DNA of 64,000 nucleotides from Nitrobacteraceae bacterium AZCC 1564 (GTDB lineage: Bacteria > Pseudomonadota > Alphaproteobacteria > Rhizobiales > Xanthobacteraceae), in assembly GCA_036924835.1 (NCBI GenBank), contig JBAGRR010000001.1, forward strand, positions 1,798,001 through 1,862,000. Direction: 5' to 3'. How positions within the stretch are numbered: position 1 is the first letter of the stretch; each line of letters opens with the position of its first letter. Below the pieces are notes generated by a model. The model was not told where the DNA came from, did no database searches, and saw only the letters and a list, made by a program, of their open reading frames with translations. Positions 18,747 through 28,088 of this stretch are shown one piece after another. A program made the translations under genes and the position numbers.

Positions 18747-18810
18747 ATCTCATCCGCAGTGCTGCTCGTGCTTCACGCTCTCAGACGTTGATCATTGGGT
18801 GGCGCGACTA

Positions 18811-19728
18811 TCATGAGCCGCCATGCATTCCCCATCGGCGCACCGTCAATCGCTCGATCGTCTGGAAGATAACCCCTTCCACGAACAACCCGACGATCAT
18901 CACCGTGATCAGACCAGCGAACACCCCGGAGGTCTCGAGCAAGTTACGCTTTTCAAAAATGTACCAGCCAAGCCCACCCTGCCCAGCCGAGACACCAAAC
19001 ACCAATTCGGCGGCGACCAGCGTTCGCCATGCAAAGGCCCAGCCGATTTTGAGACCGCTGAGAATAGCCGGGAATGCCGCCGGGATGAGAATCCCGGTCA
19101 CAAGCCGCATGCCACGCAAGCCGAATGTCTGGCCAGCCATTCGCAGCGTATTGGAGACTGCAAGAAAGCCCGCATGGGTGTTGAGCGCGACAGCCCACAG
19201 CACGGAATGAACGATCACGAAGATGAGGCTGGGCGTGCCGAGCCCGAACCACAACAGCGCCAGCGGCAGCAGCGCAATGGCCGGCATCGGATTGAACATC
19301 GCCGTCAAAGTGGACAGCACGTCGGTCGCGAAACGCATAGAGACCGCAAGCGTTGTGAGCAGCGCCGCCAGCACGATGCCGAGCCCATAACCCATCAGGA
19401 GGATGCGCAATGAGACTTGCAGCCGGTCCGGGAGAACTCCGTTACTCAGGTCTGCCCAGAGCGACGTCAGGGTTTCACCCAAGGTCGGGAAGCTCAGCGG
19501 ATTATCGAGCCAGCGCGCATACCCTTCCCACAACGCAGCGATGATCGCGAGAATGACGATGCGCCGGACCAGGGACACACTCCAGATCCGCTGCATCAAG
19601 GGCAACGGCACATCGATTGCACCGATCTGCGACGCTGGAAGAACCTTGCGCGTGAAATCCTGACGCTTCACGCGGCCCCGCACGGTCCAAGGCCGGGAAC
19701 CGGCGCTATCCATGTCAGTCGACGTCAT
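18811..19728 (-). CDS. NitT/TauT-family ABC permease
   Basis: A 305-residue inner-membrane permease of the nitrate/sulfonate/taurine class (SsuC/TauC-like), with about six helices starting near residue 45 and the coupling motif AGQTFGLRGMRLVTGILIPA in the C-terminal half. The ATG at 19728 forms an ATGA overlap with the ATPase stop and has AAGGAGGGG upstream, preferred over an ATG 17 codons earlier. The N-terminal extension of about 45 residues before the first helix is long for the family. Substrate unknown. Confidence 0.88.
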   Translation of the reverse strand: MTSTDMDSAGSRPWTVRGRVKRQDFTRKVLPASQIGAIDVPLPLMQRIWSVSLVRRIVILAIIAALWEGYARWLDNPLSFPTLGETLTSLWADLSNGVLPDRLQVSLRILLMGYGLGIVLAALLTTLAVSMRFATDVLSTLTAMFNPMPAIALLPLALLWFGLGTPSLIFVIVHSVLWAVALNTHAGFLAVSNTLRMAGQTFGLRGMRLVTGILIPAAFPAILSGLKIGWAFAWRTLVAAELVFGVSAGQGGLGWYIFEKRNLLETSGVFAGLITVMIVGLFVEGVIFQTIERLTVRRWGMHGGS

Positions 19729-20528
19729 TGGACTTTCCCCTCCTTGGACGGGAAGAGCAGATCGTGAATGCGGCGGCAAACGTTCTGAAAATCCTCTCCG
19801 CTGGCATTCGGCCCGCCAAACTCCTCGACATTTATTTCAGCGCAAACTTGCCCCGGGTGCGGAGACAACACCACAATGCGGCTTCCGACCAAAACGGCTT
19901 CCTCGATCGAATGCGTTACGAAGATTAGCGTGAATCCGACTTCTTCCCACAGCGCAACCAGCTCTTCCTGCATCTTGCGGCGTGTCAAAGCATCAAGTGC
20001 CGCGAATGGTTCGTCCATGAGCAAAATCTGAGGACGCATCGCCATGGCACGAGCAATCGCCACGCGCTGCTTCATGCCGCCGGAGAGCGTATGAGGATAG
20101 GAATCGATAAAACCAGATAAGTTGACGCTGTTGATTACTTGCTCTGCGCGCCGGTTAGCCTCGTCGGCTGGCACACCATTGCAACGCAGCGGATATGTCA
20201 CGTTATGCCGAACCGTCTTCCACGGCAGAAGCTGATCAAACTCCTGGAAAACCATCATTCGGTCCGGTCCGGGATGAACGACCGGAGCGCCGTTCAGCCG
20301 GATCGATCCTTCAACTGGACGGATGAATCCGGCGATAGCTTTCAGTAGTGTGGACTTTCCGCAACCTGATGGCCCCAGCAAAATCAGCCGCTCGCCGGGC
20401 TGGATATCGAAGTCGACCCTATACGTCGCGGTGACCCGCCGCTGCGGCGTGCTGTACTGAAGCGTCACACCATCGACCTGCAAAAGCGCTGCAGCGCCGG
20501 CTAAATCATTCAAGGCAGGCTGGAGCAT
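19725..20528 (-). CDS. NitT/TauT-family ABC ATPase
   Basis: A 267-residue ABC ATPase of the SsuB/TauB class: Walker A GPSGCGKST, Q-loop VFQEFDQLLPW, signature LSGGMKQRVAIARA, Walker B ILLMDEPFAALD, switch H in FVTHSIEEAV. The ATG at 20528 (GGAAG upstream) follows the binding-protein gene by 28 bp; the frame is open further up but overlaps that gene. It energises the importer encoded by its two neighbours. Confidence 0.9.
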   Translation of the reverse strand: MLQPALNDLAGAAALLQVDGVTLQYSTPQRRVTATYRVDFDIQPGERLILLGPSGCGKSTLLKAIAGFIRPVEGSIRLNGAPVVHPGPDRMMVFQEFDQLLPWKTVRHNVTYPLRCNGVPADEANRRAEQVINSVNLSGFIDSYPHTLSGGMKQRVAIARAMAMRPQILLMDEPFAALDALTRRKMQEELVALWEEVGFTLIFVTHSIEEAVLVGSRIVVLSPHPGQVCAEINVEEFGGPNASGEDFQNVCRRIHDLLFPSKEGKVQ

Positions 20529-20556
20529 GCTTACTTCCCGAAGCCAAAGCACATCG

Positions 20557-21555
20557 TCAAGGTTTCGAGCCGCCATCGATTGAAAAGAATACTTCCTTCC
20601 AATCAGCCGGCATCTTTCGCAACATGCCCTGATCGGCCATGAACTTGGCGAACAGCTCGATCCCTTCGGGAGCAGTTGAGTAGCTGATCGAGCCATCAGT
20701 CAAAATCTTCTCCACCTCATCGGTAGTCATCTGGACTTTCTCGGACTTGAGGTAGATTTCAGCAGCCTGCTTTGGATCATCTTTGATCAACTTGTCAGCC
20801 TCCTGAAGACCACGCAGCAGCGCCTGCGCAACCTTCGGGTTGGCGTCGACAAAAGACTGCTGAGCAGTCAGCATCGCTCCGGTGAGCTTTTCGCCGTCGC
20901 TGATTGCCGTCGACTTCATGATGGCGCGAACTTTCGGGTCCTTTTCCACCATTTGGGTGAATGGCGGGGTCGCAAAGTACCCGCCGATCGCCTGTCCGCT
21001 CATGATGGATGCGGAGGCGTCGGGATGCGGCAAGCTCACCATCAGCTTGTCGGCTCTCGATTTGTCGCCTTCCTTTGCTGTCATCGCACGCAACAGAATC
21101 GCCTGCGGTGAATTAAAGGCCGGTACCGCAATCTTGTCATTCGGCGTAAAATCCTTGAATGACTTGATGTTCTCTCGATTGGTAAAGAGCACATAGACGA
21201 TGCTCGACAACGATCCGATCGTCTTGATCTGCTGCTGACCGCGCGTCTTGTCCCATGCGATCAGAGCTCCGGCAGTGCCTAGTGTGCCGGCCTCGACGCT
21301 CTTGGACAGCAATGCCTCGTTCATTGCCGTCGAGCCGCTGAAGCGCACCAGTTCGACGTCGAGCCCCGGCAACCCCAATGCCTTGGCGTTCTTGTCGAAC
21401 AGGCCAGCGCTCTGTCCAACCACGACGGGAAGGTAGGTCAGCCCATACTGAAGCCCGATACGCACCTTCGAAACTTCAGCCACGGAAGGATCGATCAATC
21501 CGCAACCTAATACGATGACCAGAAGGAGCCGTTTGGTGATGGACAATGGTTTCAT
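20557..21555 (-). CDS. NitT/TauT-family ABC substrate-binding protein
   Basis: A 332-residue periplasmic binding protein with a clear signal peptide (hydrophobic LLLVIVLGCGLI, cleavage near SVA-EV) and the NMT1/SsuA-like start of the mature domain, VRIGLQYGLTYLPVVVGQSAG. It leads the operon SBP-ATPase-permease-RraA. The ligand is probably a small organic anion (sulfonate, nitrile, pyrimidine or carboxylate are all known for this class) and cannot be narrowed from sequence. The upstream region contains a CaiB-like gene fragment. Confidence 0.87.
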   Translation of the reverse strand: MKPLSITKRLLLVIVLGCGLIDPSVAEVSKVRIGLQYGLTYLPVVVGQSAGLFDKNAKALGLPGLDVELVRFSGSTAMNEALLSKSVEAGTLGTAGALIAWDKTRGQQQIKTIGSLSSIVYVLFTNRENIKSFKDFTPNDKIAVPAFNSPQAILLRAMTAKEGDKSRADKLMVSLPHPDASASIMSGQAIGGYFATPPFTQMVEKDPKVRAIMKSTAISDGEKLTGAMLTAQQSFVDANPKVAQALLRGLQEADKLIKDDPKQAAEIYLKSEKVQMTTDEVEKILTDGSISYSTAPEGIELFAKFMADQGMLRKMPADWKEVFFSIDGGSKP

Positions 21556-21637
21556 TTTTCTTCCCTAATATTCTTTATTTGAGTGCCTGGTCCAGCCGGA
21601 ATCTGGCAACCACAGATGACTACCGGCTTCTTCAGTC

Positions 21638-21778
21638 TTACGCCCCCACACTCTCGATCTTGATCATGTCCGCACTCACATCGGCGAGAATATGCGCCGC
21701 GTACGAACCCATCATGATGCTGGTAAAATCGATGACGCAGACGCCTCCCATCGCGCCCTCGGCGGGTGTTGTATCCAT
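21638..21778 (-). pseudogene. N-terminal fragment of a CaiB/BaiF family III CoA-transferase
   Basis: A short frame reads GVCVIDFTSIMMGSYAAHIL and then LADVSADMIKIESVGA before a stop. This matches the first ~40 residues of family III CoA-transferases (normally GVRVIDFTQ...AGPYA...LADMGADVIKIE). The remaining ~350 residues are missing, so it is a remnant. It lies 82 bp upstream of the NitT-type binding protein gene, between two operons. Confidence 0.65.
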
Positions 21779-22370
21779 CAGGACACCGCTCTTTATTAAG
21801 TGAACGCTTTGCAGCATTCGATCGCGGCCCGCTCCTTTCGGCGCAGGTCCATTTGTCGTCGATAAAAGTGTAGAGGGCGGTGCAGCAGCAATAGGTTTTG
21901 TATGCGCCTCGCGCATATATCACATATGCGATGTTTTGTATCTGTTGGGCGGTCGAACCGAGGGCGGCGCCCGATATGCTCGCATACCTACGCCTGCGAC
22001 TTGTTGTCTGCCTTCCGGTGGGCTAGCTCGCCCCACCGGCCAACGTCGCGAAAGCCAACGTAGCCTTGCTGCCGAACGATGCTGATCATCACCGAAATAC
22101 CGAACCGATAAGCAGGCTAATCCTTATCAACTGGCAGACTGACTCCATTCTTATCGGCCGGAGTGACTTTGCATCAGTTAGTCAACTCACTCGGTTGTCG
22201 CGTTTTCGTATCGATCAAACGATGACTGGCCTTACTGCAAAGCCAAACCTCCAACGATCGATCCTTGGAAGCGCTGGACTCATATCCAGCCCTGTCTATC
22301 CCCTCTTCATATTACCTTGGTCAGAAAAACCTCGGATTTCGAGACCCTTTAGAGTGGCTGCCAATTATGC
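21779..22370. other. Intergenic stretch with one hairpin, no gene seen
   Basis: About 590 bp between the CoA-transferase fragment and tctA. One inverted repeat (CCGGTGGG at 22015-22022 and CCCCACCGG at 22031-22039) could form a stem 330 bp after the tctA stop, but no T tract follows. No open frame here has recognisable homology. Confidence 0.5.
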
Positions 22371-23888
22371 CTACGACACGATCAATTCAGCGCGTGCGAT
22401 CCGTCGTCTCTTAATCGAATTTAGGAGAGATGGCGCCAGAATTGCGACTCCACAAAGAGCGACGAGAACCGCACTGATAGGTCGTGTCACGAAGATCGAG
22501 AACTCTCCGCCACTCAAGAAAAGTGTCTCTCGCAATGCCTTCTCAAAGATCGGCCCCATCACCAAGCCGAGAACCAGAGGAGCCATGTCGAACTCCATTC
22601 GGCGCAGCACAAACCCAACAATTCCGGATGCGAGCAATACGCATAGATCCCAGTAACTCCCTCGCATTGTATACACGCCGACGAAACTGATGACGAAGAT
22701 GCCGCCAATGAGAGCATATTGCGGTACCCGCAACAGCCGCACCCAGATTCCAACAAGAGGCAGGTTAAGCGCGAGAAGCGCAATGTTGCCGATATACATT
22801 GAGGCGAGCAGACCCCACACAACGTCAGGATGTTGCGCAAGTAACAGGGGGCCTGGTTGGATGCCCTGCACGATTAACGCACCGAGCATGAGCGCGACGT
22901 TTGGTGTGAAGGGAATACCGAGACTCAACACCGGAACGAGAGCTGACGTTGCCACGGCGTTGTTCGCGGCTTCCGGACCAGCAAAACCCTCCACCGCACC
23001 TTTGCCGAATTCGTCGCGATGCGTGCGTGCGATTGCCCGCTCAATACCGTATGACGCGAAAGTCGAAGTCAACGAGCCTGGACCAGGCAAAAGCCCGATG
23101 AGAAAGCCGATGCCCGACCCCCGCACGATGGCGGGCCAAGCGCGGCTCCATTCAGCACGAGTCGGCACCATGTCACGAAGACGAACGGTCTCGGCCCGTG
23201 GGAAGCCTTGCGTCGAGGTCAACACCTGAAGCAGTTCACTCAAGCCATATAGACCCAACGTGAGAGGAACGAGATCGAAACCAAGCGCCAGACTTTCGGT
23301 CCCCAAGGTAAAACGAGTATCGCCGCTCACGGCGTCAACACCAATCGTGGCAAGTGCAGCGCCGATCAGCAGCATCAACATATTCCGCATCGGATCGCGT
23401 CCGGTGATACGGATCAACGTCAGAGCTCCCAACAGAGCGAGCATGCAAAATTCTGGCGATGAGAATTTCAAGGCAGCATCCGCCAGGATCGGCGTGAAGA
23501 GGCTTAGGCCTAAAATGCTGATCGTACCTGCGATGAACGAGCCTACGGCGCAAATCATCAGAGCCGCCCCGGCACGCCCTTTTCGGGCGAACTCATAGCC
23601 ATCGATGGTCGTCACGATCGACCCGCCCTCTCCCGGAATCTTGAGAAGAATGGCTGTCGTCGAACCGCCATACATCGCACCGTAATAGATGCCGGCCAGC
23701 ATGATCAGGCCTGTGACAGCGGAAAAGTGGATGGTAATGGGCATTAGAATGGCCATCGCGCCCAAGACGCCAAGGCCGGGAAGAACACCTGTTGCTGTTC
23801 CGACCAACGCACCGGCCAGCGCCGCAAACAGATTCACCGGCTGTAGTGCGACGGCGAAGCCGCCGATCATACCATTGATCAAATCCAT
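22371..23888 (-). CDS. tctA: Tripartite tricarboxylate transporter, large membrane subunit
   Basis: A 505-residue TctA-family permease with about 12 helices. The family signature GVLPGLGVLGAMAILMPITI near residue 34 and the repeat-related GFLIGLLPGPGSLTSTFASY near residue 262 are both present, as is KIPGEGGSIVTTIDG. It is the last gene of the long nic operon, 3 bp after tctB. With TctB and TctC it forms a secondary importer for carboxylates; in this operon nicotinate or another pyridine carboxylate is the likely cargo (inference). Confidence 0.93.
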   Translation of the reverse strand: MDLINGMIGGFAVALQPVNLFAALAGALVGTATGVLPGLGVLGAMAILMPITIHFSAVTGLIMLAGIYYGAMYGGSTTAILLKIPGEGGSIVTTIDGYEFARKGRAGAALMICAVGSFIAGTISILGLSLFTPILADAALKFSSPEFCMLALLGALTLIRITGRDPMRNMLMLLIGAALATIGVDAVSGDTRFTLGTESLALGFDLVPLTLGLYGLSELLQVLTSTQGFPRAETVRLRDMVPTRAEWSRAWPAIVRGSGIGFLIGLLPGPGSLTSTFASYGIERAIARTHRDEFGKGAVEGFAGPEAANNAVATSALVPVLSLGIPFTPNVALMLGALIVQGIQPGPLLLAQHPDVVWGLLASMYIGNIALLALNLPLVGIWVRLLRVPQYALIGGIFVISFVGVYTMRGSYWDLCVLLASGIVGFVLRRMEFDMAPLVLGLVMGPIFEKALRETLFLSGGEFSIFVTRPISAVLVALCGVAILAPSLLNSIKRRRIARAELIVS

Positions 23889-23891
23889 TGC

Positions 23892-24383
23892 TTACCCCCC
23901 GGTAGCAAACGCGAATAGAGATCCCACGGGCAGCGAGACCTTCAGCAGCTTGACGAATACGAGCCAAAAGAAAACAGGAAGTGCGACGCTTGCCACGAGC
24001 GATTTGCCCCAAGGCGCACCCGCGAGCCGACCCATCAACAGAAGAAAAAGACCGGACGTCGCGACCGTCCCAAGCAATGGCATCACAATGATGAAGCCGA
24101 AGCAGAGGACCAAGGCGAGGCCGAGCCGGATCGCCATCTGACGATCAGGCCAGGTCCCAACCTCGCTGTCCCGGATCTGGATGTCTGCGTCTCGACAGGT
24201 GACATAAAGTCCGAAGATGATCCAAAGAATGCCAACAAATGTAGGAACAGCTCCGACTCCGGTCCCCAACGGATCTCCCAGCGGAAGTTGCAGGGCGTTG
24301 TAGAAGTAGATCAACCCTGCACCCGTCAGGATGGCCGAGGCGATACGAACATGAGATTTCGCGATCAGTGGCTGCCGTTCCAT
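23892..24383 (-). CDS. tctB: Tripartite tricarboxylate transporter, small membrane subunit
   Basis: A 163-residue, four-helix TctB-family membrane protein: helix 1 contains IASAILTGAGLIYFYNALQL, a hydrophilic loop follows residue 70, and three further helices end the protein. The gene lies between tctC (21 bp upstream) and tctA (3 bp downstream). Poor sequence conservation is normal for this family; the call rests on hydropathy, size and position. Confidence 0.85.
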   Translation of the reverse strand: MERQPLIAKSHVRIASAILTGAGLIYFYNALQLPLGDPLGTGVGAVPTFVGILWIIFGLYVTCRDADIQIRDSEVGTWPDRQMAIRLGLALVLCFGFIIVMPLLGTVATSGLFLLLMGRLAGAPWGKSLVASVALPVFFWLVFVKLLKVSLPVGSLFAFATGG

Positions 24384-24404
24384 CTCGTGACTCCGAATTG
24401 GTGG

Positions 24405-25358
24405 TTATGGTTTCGACTGTGCAGATTGAGCCGTGCCGTTGAAGACTTCCGTGAATTGCTCCGTCATCTTCGCGCCATCGGTGAACTTCACGATGATATT
24501 CTGCGCTGTCAGTACCTTCTCGAAATCGGGATCAGAAACAGCCGTCTTCACTGCATCAACCAACTTGCTACGGATCGGCACCGGAATTCCTTTTGGCGCG
24601 TACACGATGTAATCGCTGGTCGTCGTTACATCGAAGCCTAGCTCCTTGAAGGTCGGAACGTCAGGGTGCGATTTAATTCGCTCAGGAGCAAAAATCGCCA
24701 ACGGCCGGGCTTTGCCGGCGTCTACCTGAGCCTTGAGGCCCGGCCATGTGAGATTGACGAGCTCGGTATTCTTTCCGAGGAACGACGCGACTCCATCCGC
24801 ATCACCGCTGTAAGGCACAAAGCGGATGTTCACGCCCGCCTTCTTTGCGAAGCCATCCCAAGTGTACTGATTGATGCCGCCAGCGATACTCGCGACCTTC
24901 AACTTTCCAGGATTCTCCTTCGCGTACTTCACCACCTCTTCGAGATTCTTGAGCGGAGAATCTGGCTGGATGCAGATGGCGTTGTAAACGATACCGATGC
25001 CGCCAATGATGTCATAGGTGTCCGGCGCACCCCACGGCAAACCTTTTACCGAATGAACGGCGATCGTCATTGGACTGTTAGTGGCCACACCGATCTGATA
25101 CCCATCGGGAGCTGCTGTCACGACAGCCGTGACACCTCGTGTACCAGCACCGCCTGCGATATTCTCGACCGCGACAGGTTGCTTGAAGGTCTTCTCGAGC
25201 GCCCGCGCAAGCGCACGACCGATCGCGTCGGATCCGCCTCCTGCACCGTAGTTCACCGTCAGCGTAACCGGCTTGGTCGGATAATTGCTATCCGCAGCCA
25301 GTGCAGCAGCAGACCAAGCAAGGCCAAGCGCCAAGCTTAATACCAGTGTACGTCTCAT
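24405..25358 (-). CDS. tctC: Tripartite tricarboxylate transporter, periplasmic receptor (Bug family)
   Basis: A 317-residue Bug/TctC extracytoplasmic receptor. The signal peptide MRRTLVLSLALGLAWSAAAL is cleaved near ALA-AD. The mature start YPTKPVTLTVNYGAGGGSDA carries the family's P-x-G-x-x-D ligand loop, and VENIAGGAGTRG follows. The ATG at 25358 has a GAGAGGAGAGG ribosome site; the frame is open upstream only by chance. It is 58 bp after nicX. As the specificity determinant, it makes the nic operon a candidate for TTT-mediated uptake of nicotinate or a related acid. Confidence 0.9.
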   Translation of the reverse strand: MRRTLVLSLALGLAWSAAALAADSNYPTKPVTLTVNYGAGGGSDAIGRALARALEKTFKQPVAVENIAGGAGTRGVTAVVTAAPDGYQIGVATNSPMTIAVHSVKGLPWGAPDTYDIIGGIGIVYNAICIQPDSPLKNLEEVVKYAKENPGKLKVASIAGGINQYTWDGFAKKAGVNIRFVPYSGDADGVASFLGKNTELVNLTWPGLKAQVDAGKARPLAIFAPERIKSHPDVPTFKELGFDVTTTSDYIVYAPKGIPVPIRSKLVDAVKTAVSDPDFEKVLTAQNIIVKFTDGAKMTEQFTEVFNGTAQSAQSKP

Positions 25359-25416
25359 TTTCCTCTCCTCTCTTATAATTATTTTGCAGCAACTCAGACC
25401 TGTGGCGCCGCTTGCT

Positions 25417-26469
25417 TCATCGACCAGGGGCGCGCAGTTCGGGATATGCGAACTCGCCCTTATCCAAGATGTGAATATCGTCCAGCCATAGACTGCATCC
25501 TCGCAGCGGAATATCGAGGTGGCACGGCGTGTCGTTTGTTCCGCCGAGTTCGGTATTAGGCCCTGTTGAAAACAGAACGTTTCCATAGAACGACAAGGCA
25601 TTCATAATGTGCTCGGCTGCGAGCTGCTGGGTTGCAGCAATATGATGCCAGTGCGCTCGTTCGTTAGAGCCCCAACCAATATGTGAAATCGCCCAACCGC
25701 GAGGATCGCCAAAGCTCTCGATATAGTTCTTGATCAGAACAGCGTCGGTACCCTCACCCTTCAGGTTAACGATGTAACCATCTTTGATAGTCAGCGTGAC
25801 CGGCGACTGGACGTATCGCTTGAACGCACAGAGAATATCACCCGGCATCAACACAACTGTACCGTTGATGTCGCCATCTGCCCCTTGAGTGAAGGCGAAG
25901 CCGGAAGGCCAATGATCCCACCGGCCGGGCTCGTCCGTATAGCCATATTCCGAAATAACTGGATACTGCTGAAGGCCATAGCGGACATCAGTTCCACCCG
26001 GCGATGTGATGCGCATCACCTTTGCCGACTGGAGGAGTGTGCGCGACAGCTCTGTGCGCCGCCGCAAATCCTCGGTTGGGAACATTTGCTTCAGAATATG
26101 AAATGGTTCCATGACACGCAGGATGCGTGCGCCGGCAGCTTGAATCTCGGCCTGTTCAGCCGAGAACAGCAGCCCGAGCAGATCGATCACCATATCGGCG
26201 CGCTTGAGTGTGTCGATCGCTGGCTGGTTGCCGGTCAAAGCATGTCGTCCCTGAACGCCTACCGCCTTGTGCTTACCGTACTTTGGAACGTTGACGTGAA
26301 ATGTTGTCGCGCCGAGGCTTTGAGCAGCGAGCATGAAGGTCTGTGCATACTCAGGATGGTCGTTTCCGCCACTAAGTACGGCGACCACCTCCCCCTCTTT
26401 CACTTTGCAAAGCTTTAGCTCCGTCTTGAAGACATCGAGCATTTCGACATCGACAACTTCTCTCGCCAT
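25417..26469 (-). CDS. nicX: 2,5-dihydroxypyridine 5,6-dioxygenase
   Basis: A 350-residue protein matching the length and character of NicX, a mononuclear Fe(II) ring-opening dioxygenase of the M29-peptidase-like fold. It converts 2,5-dihydroxypyridine plus oxygen to N-formylmaleamate. Candidate Fe ligands are H263 in SHIGWG and H317 and D319 in PCHLDIPLRG, placed as in the Pseudomonas enzyme; GRWDHWPSGFAFT and NDTPCHLD are typical. The gene lies 16 bp after nicD and 58 bp before tctC. A leucyl aminopeptidase annotation by fold is the common error for this family. Confidence 0.9.
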   Translation of the reverse strand: MAREVVDVEMLDVFKTELKLCKVKEGEVVAVLSGGNDHPEYAQTFMLAAQSLGATTFHVNVPKYGKHKAVGVQGRHALTGNQPAIDTLKRADMVIDLLGLLFSAEQAEIQAAGARILRVMEPFHILKQMFPTEDLRRRTELSRTLLQSAKVMRITSPGGTDVRYGLQQYPVISEYGYTDEPGRWDHWPSGFAFTQGADGDINGTVVLMPGDILCAFKRYVQSPVTLTIKDGYIVNLKGEGTDAVLIKNYIESFGDPRGWAISHIGWGSNERAHWHHIAATQQLAAEHIMNALSFYGNVLFSTGPNTELGGTNDTPCHLDIPLRGCSLWLDDIHILDKGEFAYPELRAPGR

Positions 26470-26485
26470 GAACGTTCCTCCTGCA

Positions 26486-27337
26486 CTAGTTGATTGACGA
26501 ACAACCCTGTGATCGTTGGAATTGCGAATTGAACAGGCTCGCTAGCACAGCGAAAAATCCCTCAGGATCGTCAATCTGCATCTGATGACCCGCGCCCTCG
26601 AGCCGCTTGATGACTATCGACGGCAAGAGCTGTCTGATTTCCGCTTCATCCGCTGCAAGGATCACGCCACCCTTACCTGCGACGACCAGGGCTGTCGGCA
26701 TTTTCAAAAGTGAAAGATCGGAATGAATGTCATCGTTGTGAAAGCTGTGGTAACTCTCAGCGACCGCTCGTTCGTCGCACGTATGGAGCCACTCCGCTCT
26801 TACGCGGATGTGTGGCTCCGGCCATCTCGGTGCGCTCGGCGCTCGAAGAGCAGCTTCGCCTTCTCCTCGCTTTGCTGCGCTAACGAGAGCCAAAAGCGGC
26901 GCTAGTGGAATCGGATATTCCCGGCGCCCAGGGCCCGAAACAGGCGGATCAACCAGCACAAGTTGATCGAAAACGCCGGGATGATGGCGCGCCGCTCGAA
27001 TACCGATCCGAGCTCCCATCGAATGCCCCAGAAAGCTGAACTTCTTCAGTCCGATCGCGCCGGCAAGATGGATGATATCAGCCGCGCAAGCGTCGACCGA
27101 ATAATCGAGATGAGGCCCACACTCTGAAAGTCCTCGCCCTCGAACATCGACAACATATGTGTCGAATGTCCGACACAACCTTTCGGCAACGAATGCCCAC
27201 TGTGCCGCCACTGTCGTAATACCTGGGACGATCACGAGCGCAGGACCTTTTCCGCCGAAGCGCAAATAGTGCTGGCGAATCCCATTCGCGCGCACATTGG
27301 CACCGTAGAGAAATCCCGATGCGTTCGTCTGACTCAC
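26486..27337 (-). CDS. nicD: N-formylmaleamate deformylase, alpha/beta hydrolase
   Basis: A 283-residue alpha/beta hydrolase with triad S106 (GHSMGAR), D130 (LVLVDPP) and H251 (GAGHQMQ), matching NicD. It removes formate from N-formylmaleamate to give maleamate. The cap region between D130 and H251 is compact, as in NicD. Its ATG overlaps the nicF stop by 4 bp, and nicX follows after 16 bp. Without context it could be any small esterase; the neighbouring pathway genes fix the call. Confidence 0.88.
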   Translation of the reverse strand: MSQTNASGFLYGANVRANGIRQHYLRFGGKGPALVIVPGITTVAAQWAFVAERLCRTFDTYVVDVRGRGLSECGPHLDYSVDACAADIIHLAGAIGLKKFSFLGHSMGARIGIRAARHHPGVFDQLVLVDPPVSGPGRREYPIPLAPLLALVSAAKRGEGEAALRAPSAPRWPEPHIRVRAEWLHTCDERAVAESYHSFHNDDIHSDLSLLKMPTALVVAGKGGVILAADEAEIRQLLPSIVIKRLEGAGHQMQIDDPEGFFAVLASLFNSQFQRSQGCSSIN

Positions 27338-28050
27338 GATTGCACCCCGGATGACCTGTCGCGGAGTGTCGTCAGCCGATTGATCAAATCACGTGTCGGC
27401 AAAACGTCCGCATATTTGCTCGCGATATCGAACAGATTGACCGCGTGCGACGTCGGAGATCGGTCGAACACTGCGTCGTTTGGCACCACTGATCTGAAAT
27501 TCAAAGCGCAGGCATCGACGACTGACGCGCGGACACATCCGCTCGTGGTGCAACCGGTAAAGACGAGAGAGTCTATGCCTGATCCGATCAAATAACTTGC
27601 CAGTGGCGTGCCAAAGAATGCACTTGCCTGGGTCTTGGGTAAGCATAATTCACCCGGCTCCGGGGCAGCCTCGCGCACGAAATCATATCCAGCGTCAGGA
27701 ATTTGCATGATCCCCGGGATTTTCGAGGCAAATGCTCCGCGATCGTGAGTGCTCTTCCGGGCAACGTGAGGGAAGATCACTGGCCATCGGCTACGGCGAA
27801 ACACGTCGATCAGGGTCGCGATATGCGCGATTGCCGCCCATCCGGCCTCACCACAACTGGTGGGGTATTGTTTGATAGCTTCCCTGATCGGCATCGGACA
27901 ATCGCCGACTGAACGATACTGAACATCGATCACAAGGAGCGCGGGCCTCTGACCGAATCCGCCAGGGCCTCCGAGACCAGCCAGAGTATAGGTCTCTCGC
28001 TCTTCCGGCGGAATCACGTGATCCCAAGGACGTTCGAACCCGGACATCAT
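27334..28050 (-). CDS. nicF: Maleamate amidohydrolase, isochorismatase fold
   Basis: A 238-residue cysteine hydrolase of the isochorismatase superfamily. The triad is D42 (LLVIDVQY), K139 (LPKTQASAFFGT) and C172 (GCTTSGCVRAS), and the cis-peptide GCTTSG precedes the nucleophile. It hydrolyses maleamate to maleate and ammonia. The N-terminal extension of about 35 residues before the core, with PPEERETYTLAG, is characteristic of NicF. It is translationally coupled to nicD (4-bp overlap) and follows nicC by 38 bp. Confidence 0.9.
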   Translation of the reverse strand: MMSGFERPWDHVIPPEERETYTLAGLGGPGGFGQRPALLVIDVQYRSVGDCPMPIREAIKQYPTSCGEAGWAAIAHIATLIDVFRRSRWPVIFPHVARKSTHDRGAFASKIPGIMQIPDAGYDFVREAAPEPGELCLPKTQASAFFGTPLASYLIGSGIDSLVFTGCTTSGCVRASVVDACALNFRSVVPNDAVFDRSPTSHAVNLFDIASKYADVLPTRDLINRLTTLRDRSSGVQS

Positions 28051-28088
28051 AAGCCTCTATAACGGCGGGAGTTTCGTGGTGATCGATG

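Noticed and set aside
22066-22656. 196-codon plus-strand frame between the importer operon and tctA
   Set aside because: It runs into tctA in antisense and has no domain features.
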